A stretch of DNA of 64,000 nt from Jiella avicenniae. GTDB taxonomy: Bacteria > Pseudomonadota > Alphaproteobacteria > Rhizobiales > Rhizobiaceae. The position numbers were made by a program, and so were the translations under genes. The stretch lies in assembly GCF_021390325.1 (NCBI RefSeq), contig NZ_JAJUWU010000008.1, forward strand, positions 207,283 through 271,282, in the 5' to 3' direction. The notes under the pieces were generated by a model that saw only the letters and a program-made list of their open reading frames with translations, did no database searches and was not told where the DNA came from. This document shows, piece by piece, positions 37,853-47,853 of the stretch; within the stretch, counting starts at the first letter, position 1; each line of letters begins with the position of its first letter.

Positions 37853-38093
37853 GCATGCCCCTATCCGCTCCGGTCTTTTTCGGAGCCGGACGAACCAAGG
37901 CTCGGCGCCCTCGCGCCGGGCCTTTCTGCGCGGAGGCCCCGCGCTCGCGCGCCGACACCACCCTCCACGAAGGTAATCTGCCGCGGGGCGCGAGACTCGA
38001 CAGCACCGCCATAATTTCATAGACAACGACCATGATCATCCCGTTCCGTAGAGATTTCCGCCGCATCCCATCGTCGAGATCGAGGCCGTCGAT

Positions 38094-39299
38094 TTGAGTG
38101 AAACGAACGCGCTCACTGTTCGCAACCTCTTCAAAGTTTTTGGCGATCGCCCACAGGACGCGATCGAACTCTATCGCTCCGGTAAGGACAAGAACCAGAT
38201 ATTCGCCGAAACCGGCATGATGCTTGGCGTTTCCGACGCCAGTTTCGACGTCAGGGAAGGCGAAATCTTCGTCGTCATGGGCCTTTCGGGCTCCGGCAAG
38301 TCCACCCTCGTGCGCATGCTCAACCGGCTGATCGCGCCGTCGGCCGGTGAAATCATCGTCAAGGACGCGGACATCGCCAAGATGTCCGATAAGGAACTGA
38401 TGGAGTTCCGGCGCAAGCACGTGGCGATGGTGTTCCAGTCCTTCGCGCTGCTGCCGCATCTGACGGTGCTCCAGAACGCCGCCTTCGGCCTCGAGCTTTC
38501 CGGCGTCGACGTGCCGACCCGCGAGAAGCGGGCCAGGGCGGCGCTCGATCAGGTCGGCCTCGGCCCCTATGGCAGTTCCTATCCGAACGAGCTGTCCGGC
38601 GGCATGCAGCAGCGCGTCGGCCTCGCCCGGGCGCTCGCCAACGATCCGTCCATCCTGTTGATGGACGAGGCCTTCAGTGCCCTCGATCCGCTGATCCGCT
38701 CGGAAATGCAGGACGAGCTCCTCGAACTCCAGGCCGAGCAGCGGCGGACCATCGTCTTCATCTCCCACGATCTCGACGAGGCCATGCGCATCGGCGACCG
38801 CATCGCCATCATGGAGGGTGGCCGCGTCGTCCAGGTCGGAACGCCCGACGAGATCCTGAACAATCCCGCCGACGACTACGTCCGCTCCTTCTTCCGCGGC
38901 GTCGACGTCTCCAACATCATCACCGCCGGCGACATCGCCGCCAGGAAACAGGTCACCGTCTACGAACGCGACGACAATCTGCGGGGCGCGCTGAAGCGCA
39001 TCAACGAAGCGGATCGCGAATTCGCCTATGTCCTCGACGCCCGCCAGCAGTTTCACGGCGTCGTCTCGATCGCCTCGCTGGAGGCGGCGCTGCGGCGCGA
39101 GAATGCCAGCATGCAGACGGCCTTTCTGCCCGGTGTCGAGCCGCTGAAGGCCGACGCCACGGTCGGCGAGATCATCGGACCGGTCGCCCAGGCGCCCTGC
39201 GGGCTGCCGGTCGTCGACGCCGACGGCCGCTATCTCGGCGTCGTATCGCGCAGCCGGCTGCTGCAGGCGCTCGACCGCGGGGAGGCCGCCCATGACTGA
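38094..39299 (+). CDS. proV: Glycine betaine/proline ABC transporter ATPase
   Basis: Energises osmoprotectant uptake. The 401-residue protein, from a TTG at 38094, has Walker [10 protein letters not shown], signature LSGGMQQRV, Walker [14 protein letters not shown] and the switch His in FISHDLDEA. Two C-terminal CBS domains (residues 280-400) are characteristic of ProV and sense ionic strength. Its last eight bases overlap proW. It heads the proVWX operon. The upstream region contains no obvious operator. Confidence 0.96.
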   Translation: MSETNALTVRNLFKVFGDRPQDAIELYRSGKDKNQIFAETGMMLGVSDASFDVREGEIFVVMGLSGSGKSTLVRMLNRLIAPSAGEIIVKDADIAKMSDKELMEFRRKHVAMVFQSFALLPHLTVLQNAAFGLELSGVDVPTREKRARAALDQVGLGPYGSSYPNELSGGMQQRVGLARALANDPSILLMDEAFSALDPLIRSEMQDELLELQAEQRRTIVFISHDLDEAMRIGDRIAIMEGGRVVQVGTPDEILNNPADDYVRSFFRGVDVSNIITAGDIAARKQVTVYERDDNLRGALKRINEADREFAYVLDARQQFHGVVSIASLEAALRRENASMQTAFLPGVEPLKADATVGEIIGPVAQAPCGLPVVDADGRYLGVVSRSRLLQALDRGEAAHD

Positions 39300-40587
39300 T
39301 CTTCTGACGGATGCAATGACCAGGACGGCGATCGAAACGGCCGATCACGGCGAGCCGATGCTGCTCGCCCAAGCTTCCAATCCATGGGCCACGGGCGGCG
39401 GCTCCTCCTCGGACGCCGGCAATGCGGACGGAGCGGCCGGCGCAGGCGCGGCCGCCCCTGCCCCCGACGCTGCGGCCGGCAGCGGCGCCGCGGCGCCCAA
39501 TCCATGGGGCGGCGGCGGTTCCGGCGCTGACGCGGCGGGCACCGCAGAAGCTCCCGCCGCCGACGGCGCCGATGCCGCGGCGACGCCGGACTGGCTGAGC
39601 AATGCCGCGCCCGCGCCGGTGCAGCATTTCGATCCGCTGCATCCCTTCGACCATTCGGTGATCCCGCTGCAGGTCTGGGTCGAACATTTCCTCGATTGGG
39701 TCGTGTCGCAGTTCCGGCCGGTCTTCCAGGCGATCCGCTGGCCGATCGACGGCGTCCTCTCCTGGGTCGACGCGCTCCTGCTCGGGACGCCGCAACTCCT
39801 CATGCTGGCCTTCATCGGCCTGCTCGCCTGGCAGCTCGCCGGTCCCCGGCTTGCCGTCGGCGCCGTCGTGGCGATGACCTTCGTCGGTCTCATCGGCGCC
39901 TGGAGCCAGGCGATGGTGACGCTGTCGCTGGTCATCACGGCCGTCTTCTTCTGCGCCGTCGTCGGCCTGCCTCTCGGCATCTGGATCGCCCGCAACGACC
40001 GGGTCGCGGGCGTCGTGCGGCCCATTCTCGACGCCATGCAGACGACCCCGGCCTTCGTCTATCTCGTGCCGATCGTCATGCTGTTCGGCATCGGCAACGT
40101 GCCCGGTGTCGTCGTCACCATCATCTTCGCCCTGCCGCCGCTCGTCCGTCTGACCAATCTCGGCATCCGCCAGGTGCCGGCGGACCTGATCGAGGCGGCG
40201 CGCGCCTTCGGCGCTTCGAAGAGCCAGCTGCTCTACAAGGTGCAGCTGCCCATCGCGATGCCGACCATCATGGCGGGCCTCAACCAGACGCTGATGCTGG
40301 CGCTGTCCATGGTCGTCATCGCGTCGATGATCGCCGTCGGCGGCCTCGGCCAGATGGTGCTGCGCGGGATCGGCCGGCTCGACATGGGCCTCGCCACGGT
40401 CGGCGGCCTCGGCATCGTCATCCTGGCGATCATCATCGACCGGATGACCCAGTCGCTCGGCGTGTCACGCCGCGATCGCGGCAACGTCGCCTGGTATGCC
40501 ACCGGACCGATCGGCTTCGCGACCCGGTTTCTCGGTCGCAACGGCCGGACGAGCAGGGCTGCCGCGACGAGGGCCGAAGAGGCCTGA
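39292..40587 (+). CDS. proW: Glycine betaine/proline ABC transporter permease
   Basis: Inner-membrane channel of the ProU-type transporter. The 431-residue protein is longer than usual because of an N-terminal extension of about 100 residues rich in Ala/Gly/Ser/Pro, with two similar blocks ([10 protein letters not shown] and [10 protein letters not shown]). The membrane domain starts near residue 160 and contains the EAA loop ([14 protein letters not shown]). It starts with an ATG overlapping the proV stop. ProX follows after 106 bases. Confidence 0.95.
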   Translation: MTDLLTDAMTRTAIETADHGEPMLLAQASNPWATGGGSSSDAGNADGAAGAGAAAPAPDAAAGSGAAAPNPWGGGGSGADAAGTAEAPAADGADAAATPDWLSNAAPAPVQHFDPLHPFDHSVIPLQVWVEHFLDWVVSQFRPVFQAIRWPIDGVLSWVDALLLGTPQLLMLAFIGLLAWQLAGPRLAVGAVVAMTFVGLIGAWSQAMVTLSLVITAVFFCAVVGLPLGIWIARNDRVAGVVRPILDAMQTTPAFVYLVPIVMLFGIGNVPGVVVTIIFALPPLVRLTNLGIRQVPADLIEAARAFGASKSQLLYKVQLPIAMPTIMAGLNQTLMLALSMVVIASMIAVGGLGQMVLRGIGRLDMGLATVGGLGIVILAIIIDRMTQSLGVSRRDRGNVAWYATGPIGFATRFLGRNGRTSRAAATRAEEA

Positions 40588-40693
40588 CCCCCGCATGGCG
40601 GACGGGCGCCCCGCGCCTGTCCGCATCTTCCGGCGCACGGAATCCGTCCGGCGCCATTCCCAGTGAACCCAACCAACAGACAGGAGATCGAGC

Positions 40694-41737
40694 ATGACCA
40701 AACCGATCCGGAAAAGCGCACTTCGGGCGCTCGCAGCTTCGGCCGGCATCGCAGCGATTCTTGCCGCCGGCGCCGCCACCGCGCAGGAGATGCCGGGCAA
40801 GGGCGTCACCGTGACCCCGCTGAAGTCCTCGCTCGCCGGCGAAACCTTCCAGACCATGCTGGTGATGAAGGCGCTCGAGGAACTCGGCTACGAGGTCAAC
40901 GACATCAAGGAGCTGGAATACGCCACGGCCTATGTCGCCGTCGCCAACGGGGACGGGACCTTCCTCGCCGACAGCTGGGATCCGCTGCATGCGGACTTCT
41001 TCGCGGAAGCCGGCGGCGAGGACAAGCTCTTCCGGGAAGGCGTCTATTCCGACAACGCGCTCCAGGGCTACCTGATCGACAAGAAGACGGCCGAAGAGCA
41101 CGACATCACCAACCTCGGCCAGCTCAAGGATCCCGAGATCGCCAAGCTGTTCGACACGGATGGCGACGGCAAGGCGGATCTCACCGGCTGCACGCCCGGC
41201 TGGGGCTGCGAGAAGGTGATCGAGCATCAGCTCGATGCCTTCGAGCTGCGCGACACGGTGACCCACAACCAGGGCTCCTACTCGGCGATCATCGCCGACA
41301 CCATCTCGCGCTACAAGGACGGCCAGCCGATCCTGTACTACACCTGGACGCCCTACTGGGTTTCCGGCGTGCTGGTTCCGGGCAAGGACGTCACCTGGCT
41401 CAACGTGCCGAAATCCGCCCTCCCCGGCTCGCGCAGCGGCGTCGATACCGCGCTGCCGGACGGCTCGAACTACGGTTTCGAGGTCAATGTCCAGAAGATC
41501 GCCGCCAACAAGGAATTCACCGACGCCAACCCGGCGGCGGCGAAGCTCTTCTCGATCATGAAGCTCCCGGCCAACGACATCAGCGCCGAGAATCTTCTCA
41601 TCCAGAACGGCGAGGATTCCGAATCCGACATCGAGCGCCACACCGAGGCGTGGATCAAGGGTCATCAGGACACCTGGAACGGCTGGCTCGAAGAAGCCCG
41701 CGCGGCCGCCGAGAGCGACACCACGTCCTCGAACTGA
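40694..41737 (+). CDS. proX: Glycine betaine-binding periplasmic protein
   Basis: Captures betaine or proline betaine in the periplasm for ProVW. The 347-residue protein has a signal region ending near ATAQE. The mature part aligns closely with E. coli ProX: LPGKG-type start ([11 protein letters not shown]), [51 protein letters not shown] and [10 protein letters not shown]. The aromatic residues of the ligand cage (Trp in SWDP and in WTPYW) are present. It ends the operon; a good terminator follows. Confidence 0.97.
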   Translation: MTKPIRKSALRALAASAGIAAILAAGAATAQEMPGKGVTVTPLKSSLAGETFQTMLVMKALEELGYEVNDIKELEYATAYVAVANGDGTFLADSWDPLHADFFAEAGGEDKLFREGVYSDNALQGYLIDKKTAEEHDITNLGQLKDPEIAKLFDTDGDGKADLTGCTPGWGCEKVIEHQLDAFELRDTVTHNQGSYSAIIADTISRYKDGQPILYYTWTPYWVSGVLVPGKDVTWLNVPKSALPGSRSGVDTALPDGSNYGFEVNVQKIAANKEFTDANPAAAKLFSIMKLPANDISAENLLIQNGEDSESDIERHTEAWIKGHQDTWNGWLEEARAAAESDTTSSN

Positions 41738-41765
41738 ACGCGGACCTCACGTCCCACACATCGAG

Positions 41766-41795
41766 CGGGCGGCCTTCGGGCCGCCCGTTTTCGTT
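41766..41795 (+). terminator. proVWX terminator
   Basis: Nine-base perfect arms at 41766-41774 and 41779-41787 with a TTCG loop, followed by TTTTCG and later TTTT. It lies 28 bases past the proX stop. Confidence 0.88.
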
Positions 41796-41903
41796 TTGGG
41801 AGAGGCCTCGTTTCTCGCGTTGCAAGGAAACCCGCTCCGAGAGCCACTGATGCGACTCGAAGCCCCGCCTCGTCAAAAAAGTTTCGGAAACCGCTGAAAT
41901 TGC

Positions 41904-42032
41904 GTCATCCTCGGGCTTGTTCCGAGGATCTACTGCCGGTTCAACGACAGAATGTTCGCAGAATGTCTGCTTCAACCGCGAAGCGCCCGACATCGACCCG
42001 CAGTAGATCCTCGGGACAAGCCCGAGGATGAC
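41904..42032. repeat. Large imperfect inverted repeat
   Basis: Arms at 41904-41936 and 42000-42032 are 33 bases each and match in 32 positions; the middle of 63 bases is unlike the arms. It lies in the noncoding gap between proX and pyk. Such GTCATCCTCGGGC-type elements recur in alphaproteobacterial genomes as noncoding repeats. No second copy was noticed in this window. Confidence 0.75.
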
Positions 42033-42112
42033 GACGCGGTGAGGTGAGCGACTGTAAAATCAGACGTCACAGATGCTTTGTCGAGCTGACACCGAACGCG
42101 ATCAACCCGAGC

Positions 42113-43549
42113 CTACACCGCCGAAAGCCCGTCCGAGCCGATATAGGCCATCCGCAACAGGTTCGTCGCACCCGGCGTCCGCAGCGGCACGCCGGCGGTG
42201 ATGATGACGCGGTCGCCGGACTTGGCATATTTCTGCTCGACGGCGATCCGGCAAGCGCGGTTGACCATGTCGTCGAGGTCCTGGGCGTCCTCGGTGACGA
42301 CGCAGTGCAGCCCCCAGACCAGCGACAGGCGCCGTGCGGTGCCGAGCACCGGCGACAGCGCGACGATCGGGATCTGCGGCCGCTCGCGCGCCGTGCGAAG
42401 GCCCGTGGTGCCGGTGGCGGTGTAGGTGACGATCGCCGCGACGCCGAGCGTTTCGGCCATCTGCCGCGCGGCGAGCGAAACGGCGTCGGCTCCGGTCGCC
42501 TCCGGCTCGGGGCGCTGGGCGAAGATGATCCCCGGATAGAGCGGGTCCTTCTCCACCCATTGAGCGATGCGATCCATCGTCGCGACCGCATCGACCGGAT
42601 AGTCGCCCGCCGCCGATTCGGCCGAAAGCATGATCGCGTCCGCGCCCTCGAAGACGGCGATGGAAACGTCCGAGACCTCGGCCCGCGTCGGCACCGGCGC
42701 GGCGATCATCGATTCCAGCATCTGCGTCGCGACGACCACCGGCTTGCCGGCCTTGCGGCAGGCTCTGGTGATGCGCTTCTGGATGCCCGGCACGGCTTCC
42801 AGCGGCAGTTCGACGCCGAGATCGCCGCGCGCCACCATGATGGCGTCGGACAGTTCGATGATCTCGTCGAGCCGTTCGACCGCCTGGGGCTTCTCGATCT
42901 TCGACAACAGGAACGCCCGGCCGCGAGCGATCTTGCGCGCCTCGGCGAGATCGTCCGGCCGCTGGATGAAGGACAGCGCCACCCAGTCGACGTCGGCGGC
43001 GAGAACCGCGTCGAGGTCTTTCCGGTCCTTGTCGGTCAGGGCGCCGGTGGCGAGCGTCGTGTCCGGCAGGGAGACGCCCTTGCGGTCGGAAATCTTGTCG
43101 CCGGCCAACACCTTGCATTCGATGTGACGCTTGTCCGTGGCGACGCATTCGAGCTGCAGCCGCCCGTCGTCGATGAGCAGCCGGTGACCGACCTCGACCG
43201 CCTCCAGGATCTCCGGATGCGGCAGCTGCACGCGCGTCGCGTCGCCGGGTTCCGGATTGTCGTCGAGGGTGAAGGTCTGGCCGACCGTCAGCGCCACCTT
43301 GCCCTCGGCGAACTTGCCGACCCTCAGCTTCGGCCCCTGCAGGTCGGCGAGAATGCCGATCGGCCGGCCGACTTCGGTCTCGACGTTTCGGATGCGCTGG
43401 ACGAGCTCCCGCATCAGATCGTGGTCGGCATGGCTCATATTGATGCGGAAGACGTCGGCCCCCGCCTCGTGCAGCTTGCGGATCATCTCCTCGGACGAGG
43501 AGGCCGGCCCCAAGGTCGCGAGGATCTTGACCCTACGGTTGCGTCTCAT
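42113..43549 (-). CDS. pyk: Pyruvate kinase
   Basis: Converts phosphoenolpyruvate and ADP to pyruvate and ATP, the last step of glycolysis. The 478-residue protein starts MRRNRRVKILATLGPAS and contains FRINMSHA, DLQGPKLR, the catalytic region LLSKIEKPQAVERLDEI (active-site Lys), MVARGDLGVELP and TQMLESM, all signature segments. The ATG at 43549 overlaps the TGA of the upstream DUF1036 gene (ATGA), so it is translationally coupled. Confidence 0.97.
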   Translation of the reverse strand: MRRNRRVKILATLGPASSSEEMIRKLHEAGADVFRINMSHADHDLMRELVQRIRNVETEVGRPIGILADLQGPKLRVGKFAEGKVALTVGQTFTLDDNPEPGDATRVQLPHPEILEAVEVGHRLLIDDGRLQLECVATDKRHIECKVLAGDKISDRKGVSLPDTTLATGALTDKDRKDLDAVLAADVDWVALSFIQRPDDLAEARKIARGRAFLLSKIEKPQAVERLDEIIELSDAIMVARGDLGVELPLEAVPGIQKRITRACRKAGKPVVVATQMLESMIAAPVPTRAEVSDVSIAVFEGADAIMLSAESAAGDYPVDAVATMDRIAQWVEKDPLYPGIIFAQRPEPEATGADAVSLAARQMAETLGVAAIVTYTATGTTGLRTARERPQIPIVALSPVLGTARRLSLVWGLHCVVTEDAQDLDDMVNRACRIAVEQKYAKSGDRVIITAGVPLRTPGATNLLRMAYIGSDGLSAV

Positions 43550-44019
43550 TGATTCCCCGATTCGCTTCGCGGGGCCTCGGTGAGCTGTACCATCCAGCTC
43601 GCCTGCTCCCCGGTGTCGTATTCCCGGAACCCCATGCGCTGATAGCCGCGCTTGAGGCAATCCTTGCGTCCGGTGATCTTGAATTCGTTCTCGGCGATGC
43701 AGAGATCGATCGGCCCGGCCCAGCGGCTGCGGCCGTCGGCGTCCTCGGCATAGACGTAGTAGTAGCGCGAGGAGAGCGGCCCTTCGATGATCGACTTGCA
43801 CGTCGTCGCCGGAATCCGCCACCAGCCTTCGGTGGTCCAGCCGGCCTCGACCCGGTAGCCGATCGAAACGCCGACGAGCGACTGGGTGCCGTTGCACACC
43901 CGAAAGTCCGCCCGCGCCCCGACAGCCGTCAGGGGTGCGCTCAGCATGAAACCGGCGGCGGCCAGAAAGGCCAGGCGAAGGGGCTTCGGCAGCGCTGCGA
44001 TGACGCCAGCAAGCTTCAT
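43546..44019 (-). CDS. DUF1036 exported protein
   Basis: Family of unknown function. The 157-residue protein has a signal region (AFLAAAGFMLSAP) and then FRVCNGTQSLVGVSIGYR, GWTTEGWWRIPATTCKSII and RYYYVYAEDADG, the DUF1036 pattern with conserved Cys (CNGT, CKS, C in DLCIAE). The ATG at 44019 is preceded by CAGGAC. Its stop overlaps the pyk start codon. Coupling of an exported small protein to pyruvate kinase is a recurrent Rhizobiales arrangement, but its purpose is unknown. Confidence 0.88.
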   Translation of the reverse strand: MKLAGVIAALPKPLRLAFLAAAGFMLSAPLTAVGARADFRVCNGTQSLVGVSIGYRVEAGWTTEGWWRIPATTCKSIIEGPLSSRYYYVYAEDADGRSRWAGPIDLCIAENEFKITGRKDCLKRGYQRMGFREYDTGEQASWMVQLTEAPRSESGNQ

Positions 44020-44080
44020 GTGGAATGTCCTGAAATCGATCAACTCTCAATCCGCAGTTTTTGCGTTGCGTCAGGCTCTG

Positions 44081-45109
44081 TCAACGGCCGGAAGCGCCTG
44101 TGTCGTCATCTCTATCACGCCGTGACGACGCCGGCGCGGCGCGCCCCGGCCGCGCCAGGAAAATACCGGTCAAGATGATGCATCCCCCGGCGATCTGCGC
44201 CGGTTGCGGCGTCTCGCCCGCGAAGATCCAGGCGAACAGCGCTGCCGCCACGGCTTCGACGAAGATGACCAGCGACGAGAAGGAAGCCGATAGCACGCCG
44301 AGCGCGATCGACAGAAGCCCCTGGCCTCCGGCATGGCTGACGAGGCCGAGTGCGGCGAGGTTGAGTGCGCCGGCGGAGGTGTCCGGCAACAGCCCCTCCC
44401 CGGCGAACAGCACGATCGGCAGGAGGATCACCGCGGTGACGAGGCTGGAGACGAGCGTCGTCATGCCGGCCCCCAGCCCACCGCGGGCCTTCCGGACGGC
44501 AAGGAAATACAGCCCGAAGAACAGCGAGGTGGCGAGGCCGAATCCATCGCCGAGGAGCGAGCCGGCCCCGGTGCTGGATTGCAGGATCAAGAGTCCGGCG
44601 CCCGGAATGCAGATCGCCAGCCCGGCCCAGGTCTTGCGGCCGACCGCCTCGCCGATCGTCACCCGGGAGAGCAACGCCACCCAGAGCGGTGCGAGACAGG
44701 CGAAGAAGGTCGCGTTGGCGATCGTCGTGTGGAGGATGGCGAGATGCCAGAAGGCGAGGTCGCCGGCGAAGAACAGCCCGGCGAGTCCGAGCACCCTGAG
44801 ATCGACCCGCATTCGCCCCGCTGCCGGACGCCGCCGCTGCATGCGCCCTTCGGCCAACGCCCACAAGGCGAGCAGCGGCAGGGAGCCGAAGACCCGCCAG
44901 AAGGCGCTGGCGAAGGGCCCGACCTCGGCCTGCCTGACGAAGACCGGCGAAATTCCCATCGCCGCCGCGCCGAGCATCAGGAGCCCCAGCGCCACGCCTG
45001 CCGTCATCACCGGCCGGGCCATGGCCGCGTCGACGACGGCGACCGCCGCCGTCTCGTCCGGGGCGATGGCCAGCCTTGCGCCGGGCGATGGGGTTTGGTG
45101 AGGTCTCAT
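44081..45109 (-). CDS. EamA/DMT-family transporter
   Basis: Ten-span drug/metabolite exporter, substrate unknown. The 342-residue protein has two EamA repeats: the first near residues 35-165 (GVALGLLMLGAAAMGISPVF, FWRVFGSLPLLALW), the second near 175-310 (ATSLFFGLYFLAVRKARGG). Start at 45109 chosen as the first ATG before the first span; ATG at residue 30 or 35 would also suit. The terminal tail is Arg/Asp-rich. It ends 61 bases before the DUF1036 start, on the same strand. Confidence 0.87.
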   Translation of the reverse strand: MRPHQTPSPGARLAIAPDETAAVAVVDAAMARPVMTAGVALGLLMLGAAAMGISPVFVRQAEVGPFASAFWRVFGSLPLLALWALAEGRMQRRRPAAGRMRVDLRVLGLAGLFFAGDLAFWHLAILHTTIANATFFACLAPLWVALLSRVTIGEAVGRKTWAGLAICIPGAGLLILQSSTGAGSLLGDGFGLATSLFFGLYFLAVRKARGGLGAGMTTLVSSLVTAVILLPIVLFAGEGLLPDTSAGALNLAALGLVSHAGGQGLLSIALGVLSASFSSLVIFVEAVAAALFAWIFAGETPQPAQIAGGCIILTGIFLARPGRAAPASSRRDRDDDTGASGR

Positions 45110-45314
45110 CGACGCGAACGGTTCCGGCGATTCGGTGAAGCGGGTTTTGCAGCCGCACCCCACATACGCCGCTTGCGATGCCGCGGCAAAGCCGGCCGGA
45201 CTCCGGCTCTCGCGCCGCGCCGGCGACCGCCCTGCTCGGCCTTGCAGCAGAGTGTTGATGCGGGCCGCCCGAAGGCCGATATCAGGCCTAACTCGTGAGA
45301 AATGGAGACGGGAC

Positions 45315-45623
45315 ATGCAGGAACTGTCCGAAGACCAGCGTATCGCCCTCGAAGCCGCCGCCTTTCGCCGGCTCCGCGACCATCTGCGCGAGCGCACCGA
45401 CGTGCAGAACATCGACCTGATGAATCTCGCCGGCTTCTGCCGCAACTGCCTGTCGAACTGGTACCGCGAGGCGGCCGAAGACGACGGGATCGCGATCAGC
45501 AAGGAGGAATCGCGCGAGATCGTCTACGGCATGCCCTATGACGAGTGGCGGCAAAAGCACCAGCGCGAGGCCTCGGCCGAAGCGAGCCGGGCCTTCGCGG
45601 CGAATGCGCCGAAGGACCACTGA
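45315..45623 (+). CDS. DUF1244 protein
   Basis: Small conserved alphaproteobacterial protein of unknown function. The 102-residue product has AAAFRRLRDHLRERTDVQN, then LAGFCRNCLSNWYREAAED with paired Cys, and YGMPYDEWRQKHQ, the full DUF1244 signature. A GGAGACGGGAC ribosome site precedes the ATG. It precedes gapR by 181 bases on the same strand. Confidence 0.92.
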   Translation: MQELSEDQRIALEAAAFRRLRDHLRERTDVQNIDLMNLAGFCRNCLSNWYREAAEDDGIAISKEESREIVYGMPYDEWRQKHQREASAEASRAFAANAPKDH

Positions 45624-45804
45624 CGCCGAGCGCCGCGCTCCGGCAGTGGCCGGCGCGGCCACGGCAACGGCCTTCGTCCTCGCTTTCCACATCCACCGTC
45701 GGGCGCGCCGGTTCGTTCCGGCGTCGACGCCATGGTAACGAAAGCCTTAGGAAAGCCCTTTAAAGGCTGGCGACCGAACAAGGTCCATGAACACGGAGTG
45801 CCAC

Positions 45805-46065
45805 ATGTCTGACGTCAACGGAGTCGCGCAGGATCAGCTCCGCTCCTTCGTCGAGCGGATCGAGCGTCTCGAAGAGGAAAAGAAGACGATCTCGGACGAC
45901 ATCAAGGACGTCTATGCCGAGGCGAAGGGCAACGGCTTCGACACCAAGGTGCTGCGCCGGGTCATCTCGCTGCGCAAGCAGGACGCCGACGAGCGCAACG
46001 AACAGGAAGCGATCCTCGACCTCTATCTCCAGGCGCTCGGCATGGCGCCGGCCGCGGAAGGCTGA
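45805..46065 (+). CDS. gapR: GapR (DUF2312) nucleoid protein
   Basis: In Caulobacter GapR binds overtwisted, AT-rich DNA ahead of replication forks and aids topoisomerases. The 86-residue protein reads [20 protein letters not shown], then [19 protein letters not shown] and [18 protein letters not shown], the DUF2312 signature with long helices. The ATG at 45805 has a GGAG site with 6-base spacing, preferred to an ATG at 45787. A palindromic AAGCCTTTAAAGGC-like patch lies 50 bases upstream. Confidence 0.93.
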   Translation: MSDVNGVAQDQLRSFVERIERLEEEKKTISDDIKDVYAEAKGNGFDTKVLRRVISLRKQDADERNEQEAILDLYLQALGMAPAAEG

Positions 46066-46305
46066 CCGCCGACGCAGACGACTGCCGTCAAGCAAGGGCT
46101 GGCCATGCGCCGGCCCTTTCGTCTCGCGTCACGAGTTCCAGGAGAGAGCGGACGAGTCGGCAAATCGACGGCCGGCATCGCCGCCCCGATCTTCCGCCGA
46201 ACGCGAACCAAGAGCGCTGCCATTGCCCGGCCGGCGACCGGCACAACGCCGGTCACGGCGCCACGCGCCCATCGGTCTGGTCGAGAAATAGTGCTGGGAA
46301 AAAGC

Positions 46306-46390
46306 TGGTGCGGTCGAGAAGACTCGAACTTCCACGGGTTGCCCCACAGCGACCTCAACGCTGCGCGTCTACCAATTCCGCCACGACCGC
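46306..46390 (-). tRNA. tRNA-Leu (GAG)
   Basis: An 85-base gene whose minus-strand product ends in an encoded CCA. The acceptor stem is GCGGTCG with CGACCGC plus discriminator A. The anticodon arm CAGCG-TTGAGGT-CGCTG carries anticodon GAG. The long variable arm of class II tRNAs and a GTTCGAGTC T-arm are present. A T-rich stretch follows the CCA and likely terminates transcription. Confidence 0.95.
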
Positions 46391-46704
46391 ACGCCGTGTT
46401 GCCGAAGGCCGTCGGCCATCGGTGGCGGGCGTGTAACAAGACTTTTCAGGCGGCACAAGGGCTAACTTGGCGGGAGGGGTGGAATTCGTTCGCCGACGCC
46501 TCGAGGGTTGCCGCGGAGCGAGCGAAATGCCGGGATCGGGCCTGCCGCGGAGCCGGAAACCCCAGGGAGCGGTCGACGGCCTGGGCCGCGGATCTCGTCT
46601 CCATCCGCCCTGCCAGCGGGAATCACGCCTCTTGCGCCGGCGCGCCAGAGTCCCTTCCGCTTTGCGCCTGCCACGCCGGTTTCGCCCGGCCGCCAATTCG
46701 CTAT
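46391..46704. other. Gap between tRNA-Leu and lipB
   Basis: 314 bases. Reading frames crossing it have no recognisable domains or ribosome sites. It must hold the tRNA promoter on the minus strand and the lipB promoter on the plus strand. Nothing else is seen. Confidence 0.4.
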
Positions 46705-47496
46705 ATGAAGCCGATGACGTCTTTTCATTCTTCTCATTCGCAGAAAGCCGCCCCCTCGCCCGCACCGCGCCTCGGCGCGGCGACCGACGAGTTTTTCGCG
46801 GAGCCGGGCAGCCCGCCGGTCGAATGGCACGTGCTCGACGGTCTGACGCCCTATCCGGACGCGCTCGCGGCCATGGAGGCGCGGGTCGGCGCCATCGCCG
46901 ACGGTCGCGCCGACGAGGCGGTCATTCTTCTGGAGCATCCCCCGCTCTACACCGCGGGAACCGGCGCGCAGGACGGCGATCTCCTCGATCGGCGGTTCCC
47001 CGTCTTTTCCGCCGGCCGCGGCGGCCAGTACACCTATCACGGCCCCGGCCAGCGGGTGGCCTACGTGCTGCTCGACCTGAAGCGCCGTCGCCAGGACGTC
47101 CGCGCCTTCGTCGCCGCGCTGGAAGCCTGGATCATCGCGACGCTCGCCGAGTTCCACGTCGCCGGGGAGCGGCGGGAGGACCGGGTCGGCGTCTGGGTGC
47201 GGCGCCCCGAACGCCCCATCGCCCTCGACGGCACCACGGCCGAGGACAAGATCGCGGCGATCGGCATCCGGGTGCGCCGCTGGGTGACGTTCCACGGCAT
47301 CTCGCTCAACGTCGATCCCGACCTGTCGCATTTTTCCGGCATCGTTCCCTGCGGCATCCGCGGCCATGGGGTGACCAGCCTCGCCGATCTCGGCATCCTG
47401 GTCTCGATGCCGGAGGTCGACGCCCTGCTGCGCCGGAAATTCGAGGCGGTGTTCGGAGAGACGCGCGCATTTGCGGGCGACGCAACCTCGCGTTAA
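46705..47496 (+). CDS. lipB: Lipoyl(octanoyl) transferase
   Basis: Transfers octanoate from acyl carrier protein to lipoyl domains of 2-oxoacid dehydrogenases. The 263-residue protein contains [26 protein letters not shown] with the conserved Lys, [10 protein letters not shown], and the catalytic Cys in [16 protein letters not shown]. The ATG at 46705 gives about 20 extra residues before the core; ATG 46714 is an alternative. It is convergent with the tRNA gene behind it only by proximity. Confidence 0.95.
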   Translation: MKPMTSFHSSHSQKAAPSPAPRLGAATDEFFAEPGSPPVEWHVLDGLTPYPDALAAMEARVGAIADGRADEAVILLEHPPLYTAGTGAQDGDLLDRRFPVFSAGRGGQYTYHGPGQRVAYVLLDLKRRRQDVRAFVAALEAWIIATLAEFHVAGERREDRVGVWVRRPERPIALDGTTAEDKIAAIGIRVRRWVTFHGISLNVDPDLSHFSGIVPCGIRGHGVTSLADLGILVSMPEVDALLRRKFEAVFGETRAFAGDATSR

Positions 47497-47511
47497 TCTG
47501 AGGAAGACGAG

Positions 47512-47850
47512 GTGGAGCAGGATGATCGGGTGATAGGAAAGTTGCTGACGCTGATGCTTGAGCATATGTACAGCTACGTGTTGCTGGGCGCCGTCATGCT
47601 ATTCGTCCTCGATCGCAACAAGGGTCGCGAACCGTTTTCCGTTTTCCGGGCGATCAATATCGTCACCCGCCACCCGATCGTCCTCACTCTCGATATTTTG
47701 GTGTCCTGTGCACTGGGAGGCTTGGTCGTTTATCTTCTCACTGATCCGAAGACGATCCAGCAAGCCATCGTGACGGGTCTCGGTACAACGGGAATTTTGT
47801 CGACGTTTGGAAAAGTCCCATCTGTGAGCGGTAGTGAACCGGGGATTTGA
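47512..47850 (+). CDS. Small membrane protein, unknown (first of a pair)
   Basis: 112 residues from a GTG at 47512, or fewer from GTG 47530. Two predicted spans are YVLLGAVMLFVLD (about 22-34) and IVLTLDILVSCALGGLVVYLL (about 56-76, quoted as parts), followed by a helical TIQQAIVTGLGTTGIL segment. GC content looks clearly lower than its neighbours and codon use includes more A/T-ending codons. It is 15 bases downstream of lipB. No family is recognised; holin-like topology is only a guess. Confidence 0.6.
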   Translation: MEQDDRVIGKLLTLMLEHMYSYVLLGAVMLFVLDRNKGREPFSVFRAINIVTRHPIVLTLDILVSCALGGLVVYLLTDPKTIQQAIVTGLGTTGILSTFGKVPSVSGSEPGI

Positions 47851-47853
47851 GAT

